From positions 310,001 through 374,000 of the forward strand of contig NZ_ARQM01000010.1 in NCBI RefSeq assembly GCF_000385135.1: a DNA stretch of 64,000 bases, given 5' to 3'. This document shows, in pieces, positions 1 to 11,692 of this stretch. Source of the stretch: Promicromonospora sukumoe 327MFSha3.1. GTDB lineage: Bacteria > Actinomycetota > Actinomycetes > Actinomycetales > Cellulomonadaceae. A model generated the notes under the pieces. It made no database searches. It was not told the DNA's origin and saw nothing but the letters and a program-made list of their open reading frames with translations. Position 1 is the stretch's first letter. Every line of letters starts with the position of its first letter. A program made the translations under genes and the position numbers.

Positions 1-942
1 CGGCGTCTGCCCGCTGGTCAGGACCTGCGGCGTGAAGCCAGCGGCCTCGATCGCGGCGAGCCCCTCGGCGGCGAAGCCCTTGTCGAACGTGGTCATGCCG
101 TGGTCGCCGGTGACGACGAACGCGGTGTCTTCGTGGACGCCCGCCTCCTTCGTGGCGGCGACGATGCGGCCGATCTGCCGGTCGATGTCCTCCAGGGCGC
201 CCGGGATGCGCGGGTCGGCGTCGCCGCCGGCGTGCCCGATCGCGTCGAGGGTGTCGCAGTAGACCGTGATCAGGTCGGGGATCCCGGTGGTGCGGACCAG
301 CTCGCCGTTCGAGCTGACGGGCTCGCCGCGCAGCACCGAGACGACGTCGTCGGTGCGGCGCGCGCAGTCGCCGCCGGGCTGCGTGTAGAGGCCGTCCGGG
401 TCGCCGAACGTGACGCCGTAGTTCTGCAGGATGAACCACTGCGCGGAGAACACGGTGCCGCCCTGCTCCCGGACCGACTGCGCGATCGTGGGCACGGCGA
501 GGTCGCGCTGCTGGCCGCGCGCGGTGTTGCTCGCGGCGTCGAACCAGTAGGCGGTGTTGCGGTGCGTCTCGGGCCAGGCGCCGGTGGCGACCGAGGACCA
601 CGACGGGTTGGTGATCGACGTCATCACGCCGGACGAGGTGGTGACGCTGCCCTCGCGCAGCAGTGCGCGCAGGTTCGGCATCTCGGCCGCGCCGGGGGAG
701 CCGTCGCCGTCGCGCACCAGGTCGAGGTACTCGACGTCGAACCCGTCCAGGGCCAGGAGGACGACGTGGTCGGCGCGGCGGGTGGACGGGGCGGCGGGCA
801 CGGTGGCGGTCCTGGCGCTCTCCGAGGCGGTCACGGTGGTGGGTGGGGTGCCGGGCAGCGGAGCGGCGGCGGCGGTCGAGGCCGTCCACACGGTGGCGGC
901 GGCGATGCTGACGGCGAGGATCTTTCGCGACAAGGGCATCAT
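1..942 (-). CDS. Secreted alkaline-phosphatase-superfamily phosphodiesterase (3' end beyond window)
   Basis: A type I phosphodiesterase/nucleotide pyrophosphatase-like enzyme, expected to hydrolyse phosphodiesters or pyrophosphates outside the membrane. The N-terminus (about residues 1-30) is a signal peptide with an Ala-rich end. Superfamily marks follow: a metal-site LALDGFD, a nucleophile region resembling the TFPNHYSLVTG block (the Thr is near residue 111, before NPSWSSVATGAWPETH), a VYCDTLDAIGHAGG metal site and VTGDHGM. The frame is open for 314 codons to the window edge, so the C-terminus is missing. The start is one of two adjacent ATGs (942 or 939). The substrate cannot be told from this. 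It diverges from leuS. Confidence 0.85.
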   Translation of the reverse strand, partial: MMPLSRKILAVSIAAATVWTASTAAAAPLPGTPPTTVTASESARTATVPAAPSTRRADHVVLLALDGFDVEYLDLVRDGDGSPGAAEMPNLRALLREGSVTTSSGVMTSITNPSWSSVATGAWPETHRNTAYWFDAASNTARGQQRDLAVPTIAQSVREQGGTVFSAQWFILQNYGVTFGDPDGLYTQPGGDCARRTDDVVSVLRGEPVSSNGELVRTTGIPDLITVYCDTLDAIGHAGGDADPRIPGALEDIDRQIGRIVAATKEAGVHEDTAFVVTGDHGMTTFDKGFAAEGLAAIEAAGFTPQVLTSGQTP

Positions 943-1050
943 GCGGGCAATTCGAGCACCCGGGGTGAGAACTTCGGGGGAGGCGGGGGCGAATGTCGGA
1001 TGAACCCTGGAGCCTGTGGACGACCGAGGGCCCGGGCCCGGCGCACTCGG

Positions 1051-1063
1051 TAGACTCGGCCGG

Positions 1064-1066
<3 letters not shown>
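1051..1066 (+). promoter_or_regulatory. Leaderless promoter of leuS
   Basis: A -10-like TAGACT (1051-1056) lies seven bases before a GTG at 1064. This spacing puts the transcription start on or next to the start codon, the usual pattern for leaderless actinobacterial mRNAs. No Shine-Dalgarno sequence is visible. Confidence 0.5.
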
Positions 1067-4027
<2,961 letters not shown>

Positions 4028-4044
4028 CCGAGCGTCCGGTCCGT

Positions 4045-4080
4045 GGACCGGTCACGGCCCCAGTGGCCCGTGACCGGTCC
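4045..4080. terminator. Hairpin after leuS
   Basis: A perfect 13-bp inverted repeat (4045-4057 with 4068-4080) around a 10-base loop, 18 bases after the leuS stop. There is no T-run, as is common for terminators in high-GC genomes. Confidence 0.6.
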
Positions 4081-4130
4081 CGGGCCTATCGTGAAAGTGC
4101 GCCGAGGAGAGATCCCCAGCGCCCTGCCTT

Positions 4131-4154
4131 CAGCCCCCGCACAGTCGGGGGCTG
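4131..4154. terminator. Hairpin between convergent leuS and ATPase genes
   Basis: An 8-bp perfect stem, cagccccc with gggggctg, around an 8-base loop. It lies 33 bases beyond the stop of the minus-strand ATPase gene and could end transcription from that side. Confidence 0.45.
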
Positions 4155-4187
4155 TCGCGCGTCCGGGGTCCTTTGGCGTCTCGCCCG

Positions 4188-5957
4188 TCAGCGCTTGCGG
4201 GTGCCGAACAGCGAGCGCGTCAGTTCGCGGACCAGGACCGTGCCAGCCGTCTTTGCCAGCGAGCTGACCACGCGGTTGCGGTCACGGGCCGCCTGCTCCT
4301 TGTGCCGCGCCTCCGCCTTCTCGCGGGTCGCCGCCTCCTTCTCCAGGCGGGCGCGCTCCTTGGCGATCTCCCGCTGGTCCTGGGCGGCGGACGCCTCGCC
4401 CGCCGCGGCCGCCTGCCCGGCGGCCTGCTCCTGCGCCCGCGCCTGGAGCAGCTCGAACGCCGACTCCGCGTCGATCGCCGTCCCGTACCTCGCCTGGCCG
4501 GGGGAGGCTGCGACCACCCGGTCGATCTCGGCGTCGCTCGCCGGGTCCATCGACGCCTGCGGTGCCCGCACCCGCGTCCACGCGACCGGTGACGGCGCGC
4601 CCTTCTCCGTGAGCACCGTGACCACGGCCTCACCGGTGCCGAGCTCCTGCAGCAGGCGCTCCAGGTCGTACGGCGACTTCGGGAACGTGCGGGCGGCGGC
4701 CCGCAGCGCAGTCGCGTCGTCGGGCGTGAAGGCGCGCAGCGCGTGCTGCACCCGGTTGCCGAGCTGGGCCAGCACGTCGGACGGCACGTCCTTGGGCGAC
4801 TGCGTCACGAAGAACACGCCCACGCCCTTGGACCGGATCAGCCGGACCGTCTGCACCACCTGCTGCAGGAAGTCCTTGGAGGCGCCGGTGAACAGCAGGT
4901 GCGCCTCGTCGAAGAAGAAGACCAGCTTCGGCTTCTCGACGTCGCCCACCTCGGGCAGGTCCTGGAAGAGGTCGGCCAGCAGCCACATGAGGAACGTCGA
5001 GAACAGCTGCGGCCGGTCCTGGACCGCGGGCAGCTCCAGCACGCTCAGCACGCCGAGGTCGCCCCGCGTCGCGATCAGGTCCGACGTCTCGAACGCGGGC
5101 TCGCCGAAGAACACGTCGGCACCCTGCCCCTCCAGGCCCACGATCTCGCGCAGGATGACGCCCGCCGTCGCCGCAGAGACCCCGCCGATGCCCTTCAGCT
5201 CGGCCTTGCCCTCGTCGGAGGTCAGGTGCGCGATCACCGACTGCAGGTCCTTGAGGTCCAGCAGCGCCAGGCCCTTCTTGTCGGCCCAGTGGAAGATCAG
5301 GGTCAGGCTCGACTCCTGCGTCTCGTTCAGGCCCAGCACCTTGGACATGAGGATCGGCCCGAAGTCGGTGACCGTCGTCCGGATCGGCACCCCCTTGCCC
5401 AGGCCGCCCAGCGAGTAGAACTCGACCGGGTACTGCGTGGGCGTCCAGTCCTGCCCGATGCTCGCCGCGCGCGCCGCGACCTTCGGGTTGTCCGGGCCCG
5501 GCAGCGCCAGGCCGGACAGGTCGCCCTTGACGTCGGCCAGGAAGACCGGCACCCCGGCCAGGGACAGGCCCTCGGCCATGCCCTGCAGCGTCTTGGTCTT
5601 GCCGGTTCCCGTGGCGCCCGCGACCAGGCCGTGCCGGTTCAGCATCGACAGGGCGAAACCCACCTGGACCTGCGGGTTCGGCGTGGTCTCGCCGCCCGGT
5701 TCGCCCTCCAGGAGGGCGCCCAGCGGCAGCGTGGCCTCCGCGGCGTAGCCGGCGGCGACCTCGGCGGCGTAGCCCTGCGGCGCCGTCTCGGCCGGGGCCG
5801 GCTCGTTCTCGGCCGGGGCGGCCTTGACCGGCGCCGCGTCGTCGCCGGTCTCGGGGGCCGCGGGCGCGGCAGCCCGCTCCGCGTCCTCCAGGGCCTTCTG
5901 GGCCGCGGCGGCGGCCTCGCGCAGAGCTGCGAGATCTGGCGTCGATGCATCGGACAT
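4188..5957 (-). CDS. HerA-like (DUF853) P-loop ATPase
   Basis: A 589-aa ATPase of the FtsK/HerA superfamily, of the bacterial type annotated as DUF853 or helicase HerA-like. Visible are an Ala/Pro-rich N-terminal region to about residue 75, Walker A GATGTGKT (114-121), Walker B VFFFDEAH (DEAH at about 350-353), an arginine-finger-like stretch downstream and a long Ala/Glu/Arg coiled-coil C-terminal region (about 480-575). A DNA-translocating role is known only for archaeal HerA and is inferred here. The start ATG lies seven bases after TAGCAT, so the mRNA is probably leaderless. It diverges from the DegV gene. Confidence 0.88.
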   Translation of the reverse strand: MSDASTPDLAALREAAAAAQKALEDAERAAAPAAPETGDDAAPVKAAPAENEPAPAETAPQGYAAEVAAGYAAEATLPLGALLEGEPGGETTPNPQVQVGFALSMLNRHGLVAGATGTGKTKTLQGMAEGLSLAGVPVFLADVKGDLSGLALPGPDNPKVAARAASIGQDWTPTQYPVEFYSLGGLGKGVPIRTTVTDFGPILMSKVLGLNETQESSLTLIFHWADKKGLALLDLKDLQSVIAHLTSDEGKAELKGIGGVSAATAGVILREIVGLEGQGADVFFGEPAFETSDLIATRGDLGVLSVLELPAVQDRPQLFSTFLMWLLADLFQDLPEVGDVEKPKLVFFFDEAHLLFTGASKDFLQQVVQTVRLIRSKGVGVFFVTQSPKDVPSDVLAQLGNRVQHALRAFTPDDATALRAAARTFPKSPYDLERLLQELGTGEAVVTVLTEKGAPSPVAWTRVRAPQASMDPASDAEIDRVVAASPGQARYGTAIDAESAFELLQARAQEQAAGQAAAAGEASAAQDQREIAKERARLEKEAATREKAEARHKEQAARDRNRVVSSLAKTAGTVLVRELTRSLFGTRKR

Positions 5958-5970
5958 GTCTCGGATGCTA
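5958..5970 (-). promoter_or_regulatory. Leaderless -10 of the HerA-like ATPase gene
   Basis: TAGCAT (minus strand, 5970-5965) is followed by seven bases and then ATG. No ribosome binding site is visible. Confidence 0.45.
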
Positions 5971-6051
5971 AGTCGGGCCCCGGAGCCGCGCGCGGGGAGG
6001 CTTCGCCGCGTTTCGCCGTCGGGATCCCGGCACGGATAGAGTGTCGCGGTC

Positions 6052-6933
6052 ATGCGCAACCGTCGTCGTCCTTCCCGCCCGGCACCCCAGGAGGTGCGGG
6101 TCGTCACCGACTCCACCGCCTGCCTGCCCACCGGTCTGCCGGGCGGCCCGGTCGTGGTGCCGCTCCGCGTCCTGGTCGGCGACGAGGCGTACGCGGAGGG
6201 CGAGGACATCACCCCCGACCGCCTGGCCGAGCTGGTCGCCGAGGGCGAGCAGGTCACCACTTCGCAGCCCTCGCCCGAGGCGTTCGCGGCGGTCTACCGC
6301 GCCCTCGGCGACCAGGGCGTCCGGTCGGTCGTCTCGGTGCACCTGTCAGGAGCGCTGTCGGGCACCGTCGGTTCGGCCGGCACCGCCGCCGCACGGTCGC
6401 CCCTGCAGGTGCGCGCCGTCGACTCCCGGACCGCGGCCGCAGGGCTCGGCTTCGCCGCCCGGGCCGCCGCGGAGTGCGCGGCGGCCGGGGCCGACGCCGC
6501 CCACGTCGCCGCGCGGGCCATCGAGGTCGCCGGGACCGCCGACGCCGTGTTCGTCGTCGACACCCTGGAGCACCTGCGCCGCGGGGGCCGGCTCTCCGGT
6601 CCCGCAGCCGCGCTCGGCACGGTCCTGGGCGTCAAGCCGATCCTGCGGCTGTCCGACGGCGCGGTCGTGCTCTCCCAGCGGGTGCGCACCCGCGCGGCCG
6701 GCGCGGAGCGGCTGCTGGAGCAGGCCGCCGACTTCGTCGCGCGCGCCACGCGGCCGGTCGTCGCGGTGCACCACTTCGGCGCGCACGACCGGGCCCAGGC
6801 CCTGGCCGGCCGCCTGCACACCCGCACCCGCGCGGACGTCGAGGTCACGCCGCTGAGCGCCGTCCTCGGGGTGCACGTGGGACCGGGCACGCTAGCCGTC
6901 GTCGTCGCGGACCTGGGCGACCACAGCCACTGA
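6052..6933 (+). CDS. DegV family fatty-acid-binding protein
   Basis: A 293-aa DegV-fold protein. Proteins of this family bind long-chain fatty acids; some are the binding subunit of fatty acid kinase (FakB). It has the family N-terminus VVTDSTACLP (about 17-26), the TTSQPSP lipid-headgroup motif (69-75), the VHLSGALSGT block, VDTLEHLRRGGRLSG and a GVKPIL motif. No kinase partner (DAK/FakA) is seen nearby. A TAGAGT -10-like hexamer (6037-6042) lies nine bases before ATG. A monocistronic unit divergent from the ATPase is likely. Confidence 0.92.
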   Translation: MRNRRRPSRPAPQEVRVVTDSTACLPTGLPGGPVVVPLRVLVGDEAYAEGEDITPDRLAELVAEGEQVTTSQPSPEAFAAVYRALGDQGVRSVVSVHLSGALSGTVGSAGTAAARSPLQVRAVDSRTAAAGLGFAARAAAECAAAGADAAHVAARAIEVAGTADAVFVVDTLEHLRRGGRLSGPAAALGTVLGVKPILRLSDGAVVLSQRVRTRAAGAERLLEQAADFVARATRPVVAVHHFGAHDRAQALAGRLHTRTRADVEVTPLSAVLGVHVGPGTLAVVVADLGDHSH

Positions 6934-6946
6934 CGCGGAGCCCGGC

Positions 6947-7810
6947 TCAGCGTGCGAGGACCTCCCGCAGCCGTGTCGCGAACTCAACCGGCTTGTCGGC
7001 CGGCTGCCCGTACTCCCCGCCGCTGAAACCGCCGTGGCCCCCGGGGAAGACGACCGCCTCGGCGTCGAGCAGCGCGGCGGCCGCCCGCGAGGAACGGCCG
7101 GTCATCTCGTCGTTCGTGTCCTCGCCGACGGCGATCAGCGGCGTGGACGCGCTGGCCCGTACCGCGGTCCAGTCCGGCTCGTACTGCGCCAGGAGTCGCA
7201 TGTTGACGCCCAGCAGCAGGTCGTCGCGATTGCCGTCGTCCTCGGTCGGCAGACCGAACACGGCGGGGTCCGGGTCGGGCTGGTCGAGGTAGTCCGCGGT
7301 GAGCTCGCCACGGGCCATGACCAGCGCGATGAACTTCGCCATCCCCGCCCCGAAACCCTTCGTCTGATAGGTGTCATGGATGTCGGTCAGGGCCGCGACC
7401 ATGGCCGCACGGTCTGGCAGCACGCTGGGTAGCGGCGGCTCGTGCGCGACGACGGTCCGCAGGTCTCCCGGGTGCCGGGCCGCGAGATCGAGCGCCACGA
7501 GGGCGCCGCCGCTGGAGGCGAAGAGGTCCACCGGGCCGCCACCGACCGCCTCGATGACGCGGTGCACGTCGTCGGCGTGGTCCGCGATCCCGGGCGCCCC
7601 GGTGCGGGTGCTGCGTTCCACTCCGCGCGGATCGTAGGTGACCACGGTGCGGTCGGTGAAGTGGCTCGCCAGAGTCGTGAACCCCTCGGCGCCCATCGGA
7701 AGGCCGATCATGAGCAGCGTCGGCTCGTCGGACGGCGCGGCCGCCTCGCGCACGTCGTAGGTGAGGACGGCGCCCGGTACGTCGAGGACGTGGGTCTTCT
7801 TCTCGGTCAT
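6947..7810 (-). CDS. Alpha/beta hydrolase
   Basis: A 287-aa cytosolic alpha/beta-fold hydrolase. It shows the oxyanion-side loop MIGLPMGAEGF, the DPRG turn after strand 4, a nucleophile elbow FASSGGAL (middle Ser; Ala replaces the first Gly of GxSxG) and a late GGHGGFSGGEYGQP segment supplying the catalytic His. The start ATG has an AGGAG box about eight bases upstream; the reading frame stays open further upstream but without protein-like sequence. The substrate is unknown. A second, unrelated hydrolase of the same fold lies at 19211-19999. Confidence 0.85.
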   Translation of the reverse strand: MTEKKTHVLDVPGAVLTYDVREAAAPSDEPTLLMIGLPMGAEGFTTLASHFTDRTVVTYDPRGVERSTRTGAPGIADHADDVHRVIEAVGGGPVDLFASSGGALVALDLAARHPGDLRTVVAHEPPLPSVLPDRAAMVAALTDIHDTYQTKGFGAGMAKFIALVMARGELTADYLDQPDPDPAVFGLPTEDDGNRDDLLLGVNMRLLAQYEPDWTAVRASASTPLIAVGEDTNDEMTGRSSRAAAALLDAEAVVFPGGHGGFSGGEYGQPADKPVEFATRLREVLAR

Positions 7811-8079
7811 GGTGCTCGCTCCTGATCTCTTCCGCGCGGCCCGGGACCGCTTGTGCTGCTCGGGTTCGCGCGCGTTCGTCAGGTCCGACGACGGCCTCCG
7901 GCGGAACTCATCGGTGGCCGTGGCCGAAGTTGTGGCCGAAACTTGTTGGCCCCTCGTGGGCGGCGCGGACAGACCCTCGTGACGGCGCCGTGCGGGTACG
8001 AGCCCGACCACAGGGGCTCGTATTCGGGGTCTGTGCACAGGTGGACCGCGGGGCCCGTCCGCGGTGTGCCCGACCCGCC

Positions 8080-8096
8080 TAGCGTCCTGAGTCATG
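8080..8096 (+). promoter_or_regulatory. Leaderless -10 of comEA
   Basis: TAGCGT (8080-8085) lies eight bases before the comEA ATG. The preceding 283-bp spacer also carries a 9-bp inverted repeat, tacgagccc with gggctcgta, near 7997-8022. Confidence 0.4.
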
Positions 8097-9162
8097 CAGC
8101 CAGAGACCGCGCAGCAGCGCCGCCCCGATCCCTGGCCGTTCGGCCCGGTGCGCGGGTCCGACGGCCTGGGAGACCAACCGTTGTCCGGTGCCGTGCCGTC
8201 CGTCGCCTTGCCGTTTGTCGCTGGGCCGTCAGTCGCCGAACCGGCGGCCGACGGCGACCCTGCCTCGGGGGAGGCGTCCGACCCCGGGACGGGCGCCGAC
8301 GACCTGGTGGAGCGCCTGCGCGCCCGGCGCTCTGCCTCGGGCGTGGCCGCGGCCTACGCGGCCGCGCACGGTCATCCCGCCGACCCACGGGCCGAGCACG
8401 GCGCCCGCCGCTGGGCCCTGACCGGCACGACGGCGGTGGTCGCGGTCGTGGCGGTGCTCCTGCTCGGGGTGGGTGTGGCTGCCTTCGCCCTGCGCGGCGA
8501 CGGCGTCGAGCCGCTGGCCCAGGTCGGTGCCGGGGGCGGGGCGGCTGACGCGTCGCTGGGCACCGGCGACGAGGAAGTCGGGTGCGGCGGCCTCGGGGGC
8601 GGACGGTGCCGGCACGGGTAGCGGCCGGACGGATGGCGACGGCACGGATGGCGACGGTGCAACTGCGCCGGCCGGGGTCTCGAGCGGCCTGCTGGTGCAC
8701 GTGGTCGGCGAGGTCGCCGAGCCGGGCCTGGTCACCCTGCCGGACGGCGCCCGGGTGGCCGACGCCGTGGAGGCAGCCGGCGGCGTGACCGGCAAGGCCG
8801 ACCTCACCGCGGTCAACCTGGCCCGCGCCGTGGTGGACGGTGAGCAGCTCTACGTGCCGAAGCCGGGGGAGCCCGTTCCCGGAGCGCCGGCCGGCGCCGC
8901 CGGCGCGGGTGGTGTGGCCGGCGGTGGGGCGGGCGGCGGTGGGGCAGGCGGCGGGGCAGGAACGGGCGCCGTCGACATCAACACCGCCGACGCGGCGGCC
9001 CTGGAGGCCCTCCCCGGTGTCGGGCCGTCGATCGCGCAGGCGATCGTCGAGTGGCGGGACACGAACGGGGCGTTCGCGAGCGTGGACGAGCTGGACGACG
9101 TGCCGGGTATCGGCCCGGCCACCCTGGACGAGCTCCGCGACAGCGCGCAGGTGGGCCCATGA
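8094..9162 (+). pseudogene. comEA: ComEA DNA-uptake protein, split by a +1 frameshift near 8575
   Basis: ComEA is the membrane-anchored double-stranded-DNA receptor of the transformation apparatus. The coding sequence lies in two frames. Codons from 8094 give a cytoplasmic N-terminus and one membrane helix (about residues 103-128), then run into a stop near 8621 after frame loss. From about 8577 the next frame continues with a Gly/Thr-rich linker, an SLBB domain (GLLVHVVGEVAEPGLVTLP) and a double helix-hairpin-helix (INTADAAALEALPGVGPSIA, DDVPGIGPATLDEL) to the stop at 9162. Removing one A of gaggaagtc (8575 or 8576) restores one continuous protein of about 355 aa. It may be a real mutation or a sequencing error. 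It overlaps comEC by four bases (ATGA). Confidence 0.85.
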
Positions 9163-11558
9163 CCGACCTGCGGCTGGTGCCCGCCGCCCTCGCGACCTGG
9201 GTCGCCGCCTGGTTGCTGACCGCACCGGCGGCGGCCTGGACCGGGCCGGCGACAGTGGTGTTTTCCCTGTTGACCGGGGTTGTGGCCGCCGTAGCGTGCC
9301 TCTGGCCGACCGGCGTCGCCGTGGTGGCCCGGCGCCGAGCCGACCGGAACCTCGCCCTGCACTCCGTCCCCGCACACCTCGCCCTGGCCGCCGCAGGCGT
9401 CCTCGCGGTCACGCTCTCCGCGCACGTCCAGCTCGCCGGCAGGGCCCCGCTCGTCGAGCCGGCCGAGCAAGGCGTCACCGCGACGCTCACCGGCGTCGTG
9501 GTGTCCCAGCCCGAGCCGTTCTCGTTCGCCCCGGGCGCGGGCCGGCAGCGCTGGGTCCTTGCCGCCCGGACGGTCGACGCCCGCGGCGTCGAGTCGTCGG
9601 CCCGGGCGCACGTCCAGGTGCTGTCCGACACCGCGCCCCGGTACGGCGCGACCGTGACCGTCACGGGCCCGCTGCGCCCCGCCGACCCCGGCGCCGCCGA
9701 GACCGCCCGGATGAGCGCCCGGAGCGCCGCCGAGATCCGGGCGCCGCCGTCCGCGCTCCGCGTGCTCGACATCCACCGCGCGGCTCTCCTGGAGGTCACC
9801 GACCCGCTCTCCCCGCAGGCACGCGGGCTGGTCCCGGGCGCCGCCATCGGCGACACCACCCGGCTCCCCGACGACATCTCGGAGGAGATGCGCGTCACCG
9901 GCCTGAGCCACATCACGGCGGTCTCCGGGGGCCATTTCGCGGTCGTGGTCGCGGTTCTGACCCTGCTCTGCTCGACCGCCCGGCTGCCCCGGCCTGTCCG
10001 GGTGCTCGTCATCGCGCTCGCCTCCCTGGCCTTCGTCCTCCTGGTCCGGCCCGAACCGGCCGTGCTCCGGGCCGCCGTCATGGCGGCGTTCGCCCTCACC
10101 GGTACGGCGCTCGGCCGGCCCTCCCAGGCGCTGCCCGCGCTCGCGGGGTCGATGGTGGGGCTGCTGGTGGTCGACCCGTGGCTGTCCCGCTCGTTCGGGT
10201 TCGCCCTGTCGGCCGCGGCGACGGCAGGGCTTGTGCTGCTCACGGCGCCGCTGAGCACGCGGCTGGCGCCCTGGACGGGTCAGGCCCTGGCGTACGCGGT
10301 GGCCGTCCCGCTCGCCGCTCAGGTCGCGTGCGGACCGATCCTCGTGCTCCTCGACCCGTCGGTCTCCACGGTCTCGGTGCTCGCCAACCTGCTGGCGGGG
10401 CCGGCGCTGTTCCCGGCCACCGTGCTCGGCCTGCTCGCCACGGTGCTCGCGCCCTGGCTGCCGGCCGTCGCCGGGCCGGTGGCCTGGGCGGCGAGCGGCG
10501 CCACCTGGTGGATCGCCGCGGTCGCGCACCGGTGCGCCACGCTGCCCGGTGCGACCGCTCCCTGGCCGGGCGGGCCGGCGGGCGCGCTCCTGCTCGCGGC
10601 GCTCACCGGCCTGGTGCTGTGGGCCGTGCTGCGGCGCGCACCGCGTCCGGGCTGGCCCGAGTCCTGGCGTGCCGCGGCTCGTTCCGGGCTGCGCGAGGCC
10701 CTGACCGCGCGGCGCCGACGGCTGACCCGGGCCCGGTTCGTCGTGCTCCTGGCGGCCGCGTCGGCGGCGGCACTGGTCGTCGCCGTCGCGGTGCCCCGGC
10801 TCGTGGCCCGCACCGGGCCGCCGGCGGACTGGCAGGTCGCGGCGTGCGACGTCGGGCAGGGGGACGCGCTCGCGCTCCGCACCGGCCCGGCCTCGGCCGT
10901 GGTGGTGGACGTCGGACCCGACGGTCCGGCGGCGGGCCGGTGCCTCGACGAGCTGGGGGTCGAGCGGGTCGACCTGCTCGTGCTCACCCACTTCCACGCC
11001 GACCACGTGGGTGGCCTCGGGCCGGTGCTCGCCGGCCGCGAGGTCGCCGCGGCGCTGGTGTCCCCGGTGCCGGAGCCGGCGGCGAACGCGGGCGCGACCG
11101 AGGCGGCCCTGGCCGCGGCCGGTGTCCCCGTGCGGGCCGCCGGGACCGGCGACCGGGGCACGGCCGGGACCCTCGTCTGGCAGGTGCTGCAGGCGGGCGC
11201 GGGAACGGGCGCGAACGACTCCAGCGTGGTGGTGTCCGCACGGGTCGCGGGGCTGGACGTGCTTCTGCTGGGCGACCTGGAGGACGCCGGCCAGTCGGCG
11301 CTGGTGCCGCTGACGGGGCGCGCCGACGTCGTGAAGATCGCGCACCACGGGTCCGCGGTGCAGTCCCGCGCGCTCGCGGAGCGGGTGCGTCCCGCGGTCG
11401 CGCTCGTGTCCGCCGGGCGGGACAACGAGTACGGGCACCCCACCGACGAGGCGCTCGACCTCTACGCGGGCGTCGGCGCCGCGGTGGTGCGCACCGACGA
11501 GTGCGGCACGGTCGCGCTCGTCGTGCGCGGAGGGGAGGTGGCCCTCGCAGGCTGCTAG
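9159..11558 (+). CDS. comEC: ComEC/Rec2 DNA-uptake channel protein
   Basis: The inner-membrane channel that takes up single-stranded DNA during natural transformation. The 799-aa protein starts with hydrophobic segments and a DUF4131-like region (about 10-200). The multi-spanning Competence domain follows (signature region GLSHITAVSGGHFAVV near residue 250), then a C-terminal metallo-beta-lactamase-fold domain with HFHADH (about 611-616), GDLEDAGQ and IAHHGS, suggesting an active nuclease-like site. The ATG overlaps the comEA stop, so the two are translationally coupled. The sequence appears intact although its partner comEA is broken. Confidence 0.96.
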   Translation: MTDLRLVPAALATWVAAWLLTAPAAAWTGPATVVFSLLTGVVAAVACLWPTGVAVVARRRADRNLALHSVPAHLALAAAGVLAVTLSAHVQLAGRAPLVEPAEQGVTATLTGVVVSQPEPFSFAPGAGRQRWVLAARTVDARGVESSARAHVQVLSDTAPRYGATVTVTGPLRPADPGAAETARMSARSAAEIRAPPSALRVLDIHRAALLEVTDPLSPQARGLVPGAAIGDTTRLPDDISEEMRVTGLSHITAVSGGHFAVVVAVLTLLCSTARLPRPVRVLVIALASLAFVLLVRPEPAVLRAAVMAAFALTGTALGRPSQALPALAGSMVGLLVVDPWLSRSFGFALSAAATAGLVLLTAPLSTRLAPWTGQALAYAVAVPLAAQVACGPILVLLDPSVSTVSVLANLLAGPALFPATVLGLLATVLAPWLPAVAGPVAWAASGATWWIAAVAHRCATLPGATAPWPGGPAGALLLAALTGLVLWAVLRRAPRPGWPESWRAAARSGLREALTARRRRLTRARFVVLLAAASAAALVVAVAVPRLVARTGPPADWQVAACDVGQGDALALRTGPASAVVVDVGPDGPAAGRCLDELGVERVDLLVLTHFHADHVGGLGPVLAGREVAAALVSPVPEPAANAGATEAALAAAGVPVRAAGTGDRGTAGTLVWQVLQAGAGTGANDSSVVVSARVAGLDVLLLGDLEDAGQSALVPLTGRADVVKIAHHGSAVQSRALAERVRPAVALVSAGRDNEYGHPTDEALDLYAGVGAAVVRTDECGTVALVVRGGEVALAGC

Positions 11559-11563
11559 TGCCA

Positions 11564-11577
11564 GGCAAGCGCTTGCC
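11564..11577. promoter_or_regulatory. 14-bp perfect palindrome (LacI-type operator-like)
   Basis: ggcaagcgcttgcc is its own reverse complement, with a central CG as in LacI/GalR-family operators. It lies just after comEC and 116 bases before the GerMN-like gene, so it could be an operator for that gene. No LacI-type regulator is encoded in the window. Confidence 0.35.
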
Positions 11578-11692
11578 GACGCACGACGACGCAAGCCAGC
11601 GCCACACTTTCGCGAAACGTTGCGGATCCTGGCGACGGCCCTAACGTGGTTGAAAGACGAAGGAGCTTTTTCAGCACGTATCAGGGGGCAAC

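Noticed and set aside
8850-11594. Long minus-strand open frame opposite comEA and comEC
   Set aside because: Gly/Arg/His-rich, no family features, and fully antisense to a well-conserved gene.
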